This document shows positions 27,301-39,300 of a stretch of 64,000 bases of DNA, piece after piece (the first letter of the stretch is position 1; each line of letters starts with the position of its first letter). The DNA lies in contig OX463866.1 in assembly GCA_949825065.1 (NCBI GenBank), forward strand, positions 3,674,525-3,738,524, given 5' to 3'. Position numbers and translations under genes: made by a program. The notes under the pieces were generated by a model. That model saw only the letters and a list, made by a program, of their open reading frames with translations, had not been told where the DNA came from and did no database searches. Origin of the DNA: Odontocerum albicorne. Taxonomy: Eukaryota; Arthropoda; Insecta; Trichoptera; Odontoceridae.

Positions 27301-30300
27301 CCATACTTTCATAGGTCAACCACTCTTTCACACTTTCCATTCGCATTTGTACTATACATTTGTTTTGTTGGCCTTTCTTCATTCATTCATTTTACATGCC
27401 CAAATCATAAAAGAATGCTCTTCTTCATCTTACTCAACACATCAGCCTTAAGTTCACATTCATCCCTTATCACTTCATGCCTTATCACTTCATCCCTTAT
27501 CACTTTATCCCTTATCACTTTATCCCTTATCACTTCATGCCTTATCACTTCATCCCTTATCACTTCATCCCTTATCACTTTATCCCTTATCACTTCATGC
27601 CTTATCACTTCATCCCTTATCACTTTATCCCTTATCACTTTATCCCTTATCACTTTATCCCTTATCACTTCATGCCTTATCACTTCATCCCTTATCACTT
27701 CATCCCTTATCACTTCATTCCATACTCTGTCCTACATTATCCCCCCATATGTTGACCACAGATCCTTAACTCTCACACTCCATAATTATCTACATATGTA
27801 AATATGAAAGATATCTTGCGTGTTGCAATAAAAAAAATGTTTTTTAATCCACTTTGCACGGATTATGCAAAGTTATGCAAAGAGGGTCTGCTTCTAGAGT
27901 TAGCTTATTCGTAAGGAAGATTATCAGCCAGGATTCTTCTCATACTGCTAGTCGGTGCCGAGACTATATCCACAGTGTCATTCAGTTGGTTCAATATCTC
28001 TATACCACGCGTGACTGAGTGTTTAGCCATGATATTCCTTCTGTAAGTTGGTATGTTGAACAGAGGGTGATTCCTTGCACGGCTATATTTATCAGGTACA
28101 TATAAACTTAGTGCTTCTAGAATCGCGGGACAGTTAAAGCAACCTTGTAAAACCTTAAGTAGGAATATCGCAATGGATTCTTGCCTTCTTGTTTCGAGAC
28201 TTCTATAGTTACACACCGTGAGAAGTTCGACATGGTGAGCATATTTTGGGTAATCCCCTTTGTTCTGTACCATAGATATCTGAGGATTTTTTTGTACTTG
28301 TTCTATAATAATCTTATATTTGAGCTGATGAGGAGGCCAAACTGTAGATGCATATTCTAATTTGGTTCTAATTAGATAATTATATAAGTTTCGGAGGATA
28401 TCGGTACTGTTTAATTTGTTCTATTAGTCTTTATACATTCATTTTACGTGCACAAACCATATAAGGGTGCTGTTCTTCATATTACTAAACCCTTCAGTTA
28501 TTCATCCCTAATCACTTCATTCCTTACTCTGTCATACATAGTCACTCCATGTGTTCTTCTCACTGCATGCATTTCTACACCGTTTATTCGACACTTTTCC
28601 TGCTTCTACTTTTCACATCCATGCGTCAAAGTGGGTACTGGAATACTTTTGTGGAGTATCATCTTAGTAGATTTTGATACTGTCTGGGATAATATCATTT
28701 TACGCAAATAGATTTTGCACGATAGCCCCTGTATCAGACGTATGCGTTGAAATACGGACGTATGCTTTGAATACCTCTAAAATTATTACTGTATATATTG
28801 TAATAAAATGTTCCTTATGCGTGGCCTTCGCAATGATCACTTTAGATAATCGGACACCCCATACGTGCGGAAAGCGGGTGGTATGCATGGCGTTAGCAAG
28901 CTGTGACGGCATATACAGGCGAATAAAGGGGCTTACGATAAGCGATGGGCTGCGCATAACGGAAAACGTAGTAATAGTTATTACCTACTGAAGCATCTAC
29001 TGTATTTTTATTTCGACAAACTTATACCTGCCAAAGACGAATCTCTTCACCGAGAACGCAAGAAGCAACCCGAAATCTCCAAGCCGCAGCCATCCGCCTA
29101 TTTTACAGTCTTTGTACTGGTGGTGTACACCCCCTGCTCTATTGAACAATTTAAAACATTATTAATGAATGTAATTGAATATGATTTTAGAAAAAGTGGA
29201 AGCTGTGGTCGCGGACACGGAGAAGCTGAGCAAGAACTCGTCGCGGGAGGACTTCAAGCGGTACAGGAAGGAATACCTGCAGCCAGTACAGTTCCGGGTG
29301 CTGAATGTGCTGCGCCACTGGGTTGACCAGCACTACTATGATTTCGAGCGGGACTCTTCGCTGCTGGAAAAGTTGAAGGCCTTCCTGGACGGGATCACGG
29401 GCAAACCCATGAAGAAGTGGGTTGAGAGCGCGCTCAAGATTATACAACGAAAGGTAAGAATTATATACGATACATCTGGTAGGCTTATTACTTTAAGTAC
29501 AGGTCAATATTTAATGTATCTGGAATAGTTGTCAGGAACTGTTTTCCAACATAGTTGGATTAGGTGTAGCTCCTGTCGGCAACTTAAGGATAATAGACGA
29601 CATCCGTGGCCTACTTGGTAAGACATCTGTCTCTCAACCCGAAGGTTGTGCGGGTTCAAATCCCGCTGAAACCCAGATTTTTTAAATGCGTTCCAGTCAA
29701 GACCTCTTTAAAATCTTTCTGGTTAGTTGGAATAGATTGCCACATGGTAATAAGCCAGCCAGGTTGTACTGTATACAATGAAAGTGTAATAAAAAAATAA
29801 TTATAGGACAATTTATATTGCGTTGTTTAGAGAGCAAACTCTCCTGAAGCGCACTCCAATTCGGGCCTCGGACCCACCATTGTTGACAGACATAATAACC
29901 CTTTAAGTGCCGCGTGGTATTAGCATGGCTGATCCCGGAGGGTCGTGAATTTTTTAGCAAAAATATAACCTAATAGAATTATCTTTTTTGTATATATATT
30001 CAAAGGATATTACGAAGACTTGTAAGACCAAATATGTATAATATGTGCCGTTTGTGCCGCCGTTCACTCGGAGAAACACAATGTCAAGGTTGTCACAGCT
30101 TATCACAGAAAATACGGAAACATACATTCATTAAATATTTGATAGACTCAAAAGTATATGTAACACGAAAATATTAATTATTTTAACAATGCACGGAAAG
30201 TATTATAAATAATGTAACTATAAAATCATTTCAAATTTTAACAGTGACAACCCTGTATTAGAGACATATGTCGACTGTCATGCGAAACTTTAAGGTAAAT

Positions 30301-33300
30301 CTCTGTAAATTCGATAATTTCTGTAAACTGTAATATTATAGTATTTATTCATCATCTCAATAGATGTCTCTATATGTTCCATATTTTAGATTATTCAAAT
30401 TAGTACTAGACATTGGCTAGAAACAGGCATAAACTTGAATGATTTAACTCGCAAATTTCTTTATGGCCGGCCCCACGGGCATTGCAACAGAGAGCGATTA
30501 AACTCACTTAAAGCACTTAACCGGTTAAAGAGAAGAAAGAAACTTAAACTCCACAGTACAGCTTCGCTTTCCAACTGAATTGACGTTGGAATGGCGAGGG
30601 GATCCTCGACTACGGGGCCCAGCAATGATGACGTTGATGACATAAAAAATATTACAAAATGAGTTTATAAAAGTAAAAATGTAAGGATAGGAAGGCTGTA
30701 ACTGCGGCCATTATATTAGGTACTTCACCGCGTCTGCATATGTCCAGAAAAATGTATTTGGTTAGAAAACTGTAGAAAATTTGCCAAGAGAAGACAAACT
30801 ACAAAAAAACCTTTGTAAATCTTCTAATATGTGATAGTAACATATTCAAATTAAGGTGTTGTGTAGTGTTTATGTAAAATCATAAATTTTGATAAGACCT
30901 TCCAAAAGAGTTGTCTTCAGGTGATTCCTAAAGCTGCACACGCCACCCATATCTCTTAAGACTACCAGTAATAGGTAGCTCATTTCATGCCACAGAATCA
31001 GCAAAGGCAAAAGATCTATCATCATCATTGTCAACCAGGGTCGATCCACTGCTGGATGAAGGTCTCCCCAAGTTGACTCCAAATAGTTCGGTTTTTTGCT
31101 TGTTGATGCCGTGTGATGCTGCCATGCTTCCTGATTTCATCCATCCAGCGTACCTTCGGTCTTCTTCTGGGCCTCTGTATGCCTCTTGGGTAGCATTGGA
31201 TTATTTCGGATGTCCATCGGGAGTCTGACATTCTGTATATGTGTCCGGCCCATTGCCACTTCATTCTTTTGCACACCTTTATAACGTCTTCTACCTTTGT
31301 TATATTGCGAATCCATCTTCTACCTTTGTTATATTGCGAATCCATCATAATACCCCGTCCTAAATAGAAAAGACCCTCACGTTACTCCGCATGCTTAGAA
31401 GGTAGTATCCCAACATATCTAGAAGAAAGGTTGTAGGATAGAGACCCTAGCGCAAAAACTACGTGATCCCTCTACAAAAGGGGGACTTGTCCGTAGTTGA
31501 AGTGGCAAAGTCAATTAGGAATGACTCTGAAGATGCAAACTGCAACATTTTCGAAATGTCGACGTCATAAGCCAAACTACGCAGTAAAACCCTTAATTCA
31601 ACTGATGATCTATAGTAATTAAAAACCGTTGCTTTGAGGAAAAGAAATATTGAAATCATTATTTTTACCATTCACAGAACCATATTTCACACAATTCTTG
31701 TCCATTCTCAGAGTGGCGGACTGGAGCAACTGAGGCCGGCCGGCTCGGCTTCCTCTCCCCCCGCGGCTCTGGGCCCCGGCTCCTCAGAGGGGAGCGTGGC
31801 GAGCAGCCTGACCACAATGCTGCATGTTGTGGCGCCGGTAGTGTGCGTATTCGACAGGACGCCCCCGCCACTGGAGTGGCATTACCGCCGGCCCGAGCAG
31901 AGGGGCTGGCACATACTTGTCCTGCACCCCATCGAGGTGGCGCGGCAGCTGACGCTACTGGAGTTTGACCTGTACAAGATGGTAAGTCGAGAATTTGATG
32001 AACATGAGAAATATTATGTGTTAACATAAGTTGTGTCCGTTTTTTTTTCCAAATTTAAAAATAAGCACCAAAAGTAAAACAAAGTGGTAAAGGTTATACG
32101 TCATTCGAAAGAAAATTTTCTGCTCTAGGATGTCCAAAAATTTCCCACATATGACGTTGAAGTTCTCGCTGTGTTCGTGCTGACGCATGAGGCCGCGCAT
32201 TGTCACGAATCAAAACCACCTTTCCCGACAACATTCCACGTCTCTTGTTTTGGATGGCGCGTATAAGTTGTTGAAGAGTTTCACAATAGGCCTCTGAATT
32301 TTTTTGTGTGTCTTCTTGGCATAAACTCCACGTGGATCAAACCCTTTCGGTCCCAAAAAACTGTTGCCATCACTTTTCTGGTGTTGAGATTCGGTTTCCC
32401 TTTTCCAGGCACACATTATTTTGTAGCCAAGGTGCTCTGTCACTATTTCATGTAGGAGCGATCGTGAAATTTGTGGGAAAGATTCATGAACTGTGCTTAA
32501 AGTTGTCTATAAATTTCGATAGGCCGAACATTTTGTGCATTCAGAAAACGGATGACACTACGCACTTCACATTTGGCGGGATTTTCGATGGGCGCAGCCA
32601 TTTTGAAAGATTACAGAACGAAGGCGCATAACCGTACAGCAACAAAACTCGGCTCGCACTGAAGCGAGGGAAGGAGCTAACTGGCGCGCATACGATCGTA
32701 GTGATGGGAGATCAGCACGGTGCGCAATCGTTCTTTACTTTCTGGAGGCGCCGTATCTCGAATAAATTGAGGATTGAACTTTAATGTAACAGAGTCACTT
32801 CACACGGAGGCACGAGTAACATTATTCCTGTTGTCATTATGTTATACTTAGACTTTTAATAATGAAACCTGTATCAAATATAAAATAAATAAATCTTTAT
32901 TTTTATTCATAGATATTATTCATTATCATCTTCATATCACGCAGCTCATGACTGAGCACCGTGACCTCCATGAGAGCCCTTGATAACTCTTCTCTAACTA
33001 TACCCGTACTCGACGGTTTGAAGATCTAAGGGTAGTCCTATTGCATCTCTGACTTGGTCAGTCTAACACAAGAGTTCCCAATCGGCCTCAGACACATTGA
33101 CCAAAAACTTTTAAAACCGTCTCCCTAGTAATTTACTTTACTTACTCAAATTAATAAGTTTGTACAGTACTCGATATTAAATATTTCACTAGTCATTTTA
33201 ATCACTTGTAATTAAGGATTAAAAAAAAGATAAAAGGACGGATTATGCATTGCATTATCTTGTGCAACATTTAATGTTGAAATCTGCGCTGACGAAAATT

Positions 33301-36300
33301 AAAGCAAGAAAATACGAGCAGTTTTTGAAAAGATTTGACATTTGTGAAATAAATATGTAAATTCAAAATAAGTACAAATATTGACGAATCATAGATATTT
33401 TGAAGTAACAAACAAATAGCAGTAGTAAGGGCGTCTATTTTCGCTGTCGTCGACCCCCAACTTTTATTGAAACTATCGGCGGCACCTAGAGAAAAAAATC
33501 GACCCCAGGGAGTCGATATCGACCACTTTGGGAACTCTTGAACTAGAACAATTGATTGGTACAAAAATGAAGTTATTTAACTCATACTGTATCACAATGG
33601 TTTTGAACCTCCGTCTCATCTCTCGTCGGAAGATGAGAGAGACTGACAGTATGGAAGACTGTCTGGACCAATCTGAAACAAATCGACAGTCTCCTCACAT
33701 GGAGTGTGATGCAAAAAACAGGTGTTTTGTCTTCGAACCAACAATGTAGTTGTCTGAGTCTGACTCTTGGTCTAACGCATTAGAAATCTTCCACGTGTAC
33801 ATTGCTCTTCTACGCTTCCAATGACAACAAGTCCCTTCGAACTGTTTACTCGGACACGAGCAATATGTCCAAAGAATATATTGTCAACAATCTTTCGGTG
33901 ATTGTCAGTTCTTCGAAAATGAAGGCCTTAGTTCGCCTTACCGTCCACGGAATTCGTAACATCCTTTCACATTTCAAATGCATCTGTTCTGCGTCTCTCG
34001 CATGCTCTGAGACTGTACGTTACCGCACCGTACATAAGTATTCCAAAAACGTGAGACATGACTAAATGTATTTTCGTCATGATGGTGATAATGCTCTTTT
34101 CCAGGTTTTACGTCACATTCTTTTGCCATTCCAGCTCTTTTCACTTCAGCGTAGCATTTAGATATGTTTATTGATACTAATAATGAAATGTTTTCCAGGT
34201 TAAACCGAGTGAATTGGTCGGAGCCGTATGGACAAAAAAGGACAAAGAAACGTCGAGTCCAAACCTGCTTAGGATAATTAAACACGCTAATAACGTAAGT
34301 ATTCATCCACTCGACTAAAAATATTATTTCCAAGTGTGGCCAAAGACATTAACCTTTCCTTCCCTGTGTTGGGTATCTTCTACACGTTGCTTCTAATAAC
34401 CATCAATATCTCAATAAATATTATAAATACAAGGTTAAGATTTTAGGTATTCCTCCATAATATATTTACGCATTGATTTAAAAAATAATATTAATAATAA
34501 TCAGAATTTATCGACTACATCGAGGTGTTTTGTAAAGATCGAAAACAAATTCGCATTTAAACGCTGCGAGTGCCTCGTCTTGACGATGGGTGAATAGTAT
34601 GCGGGAAGCGCGACACTATATTCGCATCTCACTCTTGCATACTAGACTGAATTGCGAGGAGCTGAATTGTCTCAACGTCGCAAGCATAAGCGTAAGCGCC
34701 GGGGTATGCGACTGACGTTCCGCGCCACTAGTAGCTTCTAAGCTTGCAATAGGTTAGACGTACGCCCGTTCCGTGAGCGTTGCCAGATGGTTTTTTTAAT
34801 GTTTTCAGCAAATAAATCTTAATTATTATCATTTTTAACTTCAATTATAATTAATTAAGGGGATTATCTATGAATGTTCTTATTTTTCCGATTTAAAATT
34901 GCTAATTTTTGATTGCGTACTCGCTACCCAACACCGGAGCACGCATATTATTTTTATCACCGTAAGGGAAGGGTTAAGAACGCACGTAAGATGTGAAGAA
35001 AGGAATGCAATTTACTGAAAATCGATTTATTAGTCAAACATTGTTTAATCCACTCTATATAATGGTGTAACCCTACCGGTTTCAAAGCTTTCATCTTATC
35101 AGGACCAAGTCAACCATTCAGCGGTTCTTGTCTATGGCACCGTTGCAGCAGAGCACCACCGAGTTGCCATATCTTTGGGACAGTTCTAGATAGTTACGTA
35201 GCTCGGAAAAAGGGAAAAGTGACATACATTAGAGTGATTTGTAAATTACAATTAATTTTAGTTATTTTATTAAGAGTTAAGGCATTAACACTGTGGAGGT
35301 TTAAATACATTGTAATTTGTTTAGTCAAACACTGTTTATTCCACTTTATATAACGGTGTACAAGTTTTGAGAAAACTGTACTTTCATGTTTTTCATTGCT
35401 GCTTAAAAATGTCGTGATTCATAAACAAAAAAGCAGTAAAATGTGATTCATAAGCAAAAACGCAGCAAACGCATAGGCAATTGCTGTCTTTTTACTTATG
35501 GATCACATTTTACTGCTTTTTTGCTTAGAAAAACTTAAAGAAGACATATTGTAAGTATACTGTAATGGCATATGATATGGCCCAAGTGCGGCCCGCACTA
35601 ATCCCCACGTAAAATATTTGGCCCTGTTACAGCAATAGGTTGCCGACCCATGGATTAAATTAATTAAATTTGAAGTCAAAAGTGATAATACAACAGAATA
35701 TTACAACAATATTTAGAAATAGCTACTAACTTTGTGCTCTCCTTTATTAATATAAATAACGTAATACAAACCAAATATTAAGGACAATATTTTGCCTCTG
35801 GAGTTGAGTAACCCTGCATCAGCACGTGTTAAGCTTTTAATTCTGCAAAGCAACTTGCATCTCGTCCCACTAATGAGGCCATGTGTTTTCTATATCTCAA
35901 TATATATCCATAAAATTCCCACAAAATTCTCAAAGATTATTAAATCATTTTAAAACGATGACTGTAATTTATTCTACTGCTTTTTGTATCTTCATGTTAG
36001 TTTAAGATAAAGTTGTATTATTTGTCAATAATTTTAAGTAATTTATAACCTGTCACATGTTCATTTGTATATAAAGACACTGTTGTGTCGTTAATTAAAT
36101 AAATAAATAAATATAATAATTGAAATTTTATTGAATAAACATAAAAAAAACATCGGCCGACATTCAAACAGGCAAAGCCCGAAAGCCCGCGAGCTACTGA
36201 AGCGAGCGAACTGAGATTCTATTTCTTGCGTTCCCATATACCGAAGTAGTGAGAGCGAGACGTGAATAGCGTCGCTTCCTCACCCATAGCGGTTTTTTAG

Positions 36301-39300
36301 AATGAATATACCTACATCACACACTGGCACACGTTTGATTGTATTGGTGAATTTATTCCCGATTTTCACAAAATATCTCTGATGTGGCCGATAAGTGCTG
36401 ATTATTATTAATATTATTTTTTCATTCAATACGTAAATGTATTACGGAGGAACACCTAAAATCTGAACCCAGTATTTATTATATTTATAGAGATATTAAA
36501 GTTTTTTAGAAGCAATGTGTACTAGTTACACATCACAGGGAGGGAAGGGTTAATACATCAGCTTTAAGTTCACATTCATCCCTTTATCACTTCATTCCAT
36601 TTTCTGTTATAGATTGTCACTTCCTATGTATTCTTCTCATTGCACGCATTACTACAGCATTAATTCGGCTCATCTCAGTCTTTTTCCACATCCACGTTTC
36701 GCCCCCATACATCACCAAACCAGTTGACACCAAAATACTACTGTAAACTGTCATCTTAGCAAATTTAATAAAGCAATTGATGAAATTGAAAAGTGGAGTA
36801 AAAGTTGTTACTCGGAAATGTTCCAGTTCTCCCGGTGGATAGAGAAGTCCATCGTGGAAGCAGAAAACCTGGAGGAACGCGTGGCCATCCTGTGCCGCGC
36901 CCTGGAGGTGATGATGGTGCTGCTAGAGCTGAACAACTTCAATGGCATCCTGGCCGTGGTAGCAGCGTTGGCAAGCGCTGCCGTGTTCCGGTTGCGATTC
37001 ACCTCGCAGGTACTGTGAATAGTCTAATTTATTATGTGTAATTTGTTTTATCATCATCAAGCGAGCACAAACAAGACACACATACTTCTAACGGTAAAAA
37101 TTTGTGTTGGGGATTGTGGGTGGAGGGAGGCAGGAGACAACTTCAGCGAGCAGCGGCGAGATCTTGGGAATATAACGCATCGATCAATAAGTCCCGGGAC
37201 TAACTACTAAAACAACATTTGTTTGCCAAAATTCTTCTTTATTGATCAACATAGTCTCCTTCAAGAGTGATACATTCATTCCAACTCATTCCTAACTTTT
37301 CTATGCCAGCTGTGTAGAACAATTTATTTTTGGTTTCAAAATAGGCGTTAGTTTCGGCAATCACTTCTTCATTGGAGCCAAATTTCTTTCCCTGGAGCAT
37401 CTTTTTGAGGTCTGCGAACAGCCAATAGTCGCTGGGGGGCAAACCTGGAGAATACGGTGGGTGCGGAAGCAATTCGAAGTTCAACTCATGCAATTTGGCC
37501 ATCATTACCATCGACTTGTGACACGGTGCATTGTCCTGATGAAAGAGAACTTAGTTCTTCTTCATATGGGGCCGTTTTTTTGCAATTTCTGCCTTCAAAT
37601 GCTCCAATAACACTATGTAATTTTCTCTATTGATGGTTTTTCCCTTTTCAAGGTGATCGATGAATATTATACCATGCGCATCCTAAAATACGGAGGCCAT
37701 AACCTTCCCGGCCGACTGTTGAGTTTTTGGTCGCTTCGGACGACTTTCACCGGCTGCTCTCCACTCAACTGACTACCGATTTGATTCCGGAGTATAATGG
37801 TGGATCCAAGTTTCATCCATTGTCACATACCGACGCAAAAACTCCTGTTTATTTCGCGTAAACAGTGCCAAACAGCGCTCTGAATCATCGATGCGTTGTT
37901 GTTTCTGTTCCATTGTGAGCAAACGCGGCACCCATTTCGAAAAAAGCTTTTTCATGACCAAATATTCATGCAAAATAGTGTACACTACCAAATGATATCT
38001 TCAGGATGTCAGTTATCTCACGCAACTTTATTTTGCGATTATCCATCACGATTTTGAGGGGTTTTTTTTTTGTTTTCTGGTGTAGCAGTCTCATTTGGAC
38101 GACCAGAGCGTTCAGCATCATTTGTGTCTGTACGACCGCGTTTGAAATCAGCATACCACCTACAAATGGTTGTTTTCGACAAGAATTTAAAAGACCCTTT
38201 ATGACCACGTGTCCGAGTTTAACATTCCTATGATCATGGAGAGAAAACAAAGCAGCACTTGTTTTTTTTTCTCTTTTCCATAGTTTTTAAACTGGTTTAA
38301 TGTCATAGCAATCAATACACTATTAGAAAGTTTGTTCCAAGAAAACACAACTCGGTTACCAAGGAAATGTTTCCTTGGATTATTGTGGAATTTAGTTTAA
38401 GAATAAGACCTCCGAAAAATAGTTGTCTTCAAGTGCTTCTTAAAGCTGCACACATCACCCGTAATTCTTAACACTAAGAGATAGACCAATCTACTTCACA
38501 GGACCAGCAACAGCAGAAACCCTGATCACATCGAGCGAATCAAAATCTCTTATAGATCTTAGTGGAAATCCATAGCTTGCGTACTTTTATTCTCTTCTTA
38601 AACTTTCTATAGCCTCAAGAGTCTGTTACTGCAGGATTGTCCTCCTGTGATGCTGAGCTCCAGCTGTCTCTCCACCGTTTCAGGGGTCTCCCTGGTGGAC
38701 GCCGTCCATCCGGCACCCCATACAGAGCTATGTATGGGATTGTTGTGGAATTCATTCTCTGTACATGTTGGTACCAGTATCGTCGACGCTGTCGTCCCCA
38801 TCTGACCACATCTTGGACCTCACAGACCTCTCGGATTGTGGTGTTCCTTACACGATCACGCGCTTTTATTGATAGTATTATTTATTGAGCACGTGCTTTT
38901 ATTGATAATGAACTCGTTTTGCAGATGCTTCCGGCTAGACTGTATCGCGTGCTGATGGAATGCCACGAGCTGACCTCGGACCACTTCCGCAAGTACCAGG
39001 AGAAGCTTCGCAGCATCAACCCGCCCTGCGTACCCTTCTTCGGAATGTATCTCACCAACATCCTGCTCATTGAAGAAGGCAACACGGGTAGGCTCCTGAG
39101 ATATTGTAAAACCCCATTCATTTGAAAGGAAGATTAGATAAAGTTGGAGAATTCTGCAATTTAGGCAGTATTTTCTCAGATGATGGAAGAGTTAAGGGAG
39201 AATTTTGCTATTTAGACAGCATTTTCTCAGATGATGGAAGAATCAAGGGAGAATTCTGCTATTTAGACAACATTTTCTCAGAAGATGAAAGAGTTAAAGG

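Noticed and set aside
27148..27801. 217-residue + frame rich in SLITS repeats
   Set aside because: It is the wrong-strand reading of the 15-bp minisatellite; the RT-derived sequence is on the minus strand.
28674..28991. 105-residue + frame before exon 10
   Set aside because: No domain and no repeat support; REM sequence joins directly from exon 9 to exon 10.
29600..29680. Possible functional tRNA gene
   Set aside because: A and B boxes are present, but there is no full acceptor stem and the head continues into a SINE body and tail that recur elsewhere.
31665..32027. 120-residue minus frame opposite exon 11
   Set aside because: GC-rich antisense shadow of a coding exon, without family signature.
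33528..34065. Short + frames that might be an extra exon in intron 11
   Set aside because: No conserved Sos sequence is missing between exons 11 and 12, which join in phase.
35103..35268. Alternative mutually exclusive PH exon
   Set aside because: It is antisense to Sos, has an in-frame TGA and a damaged acceptor.
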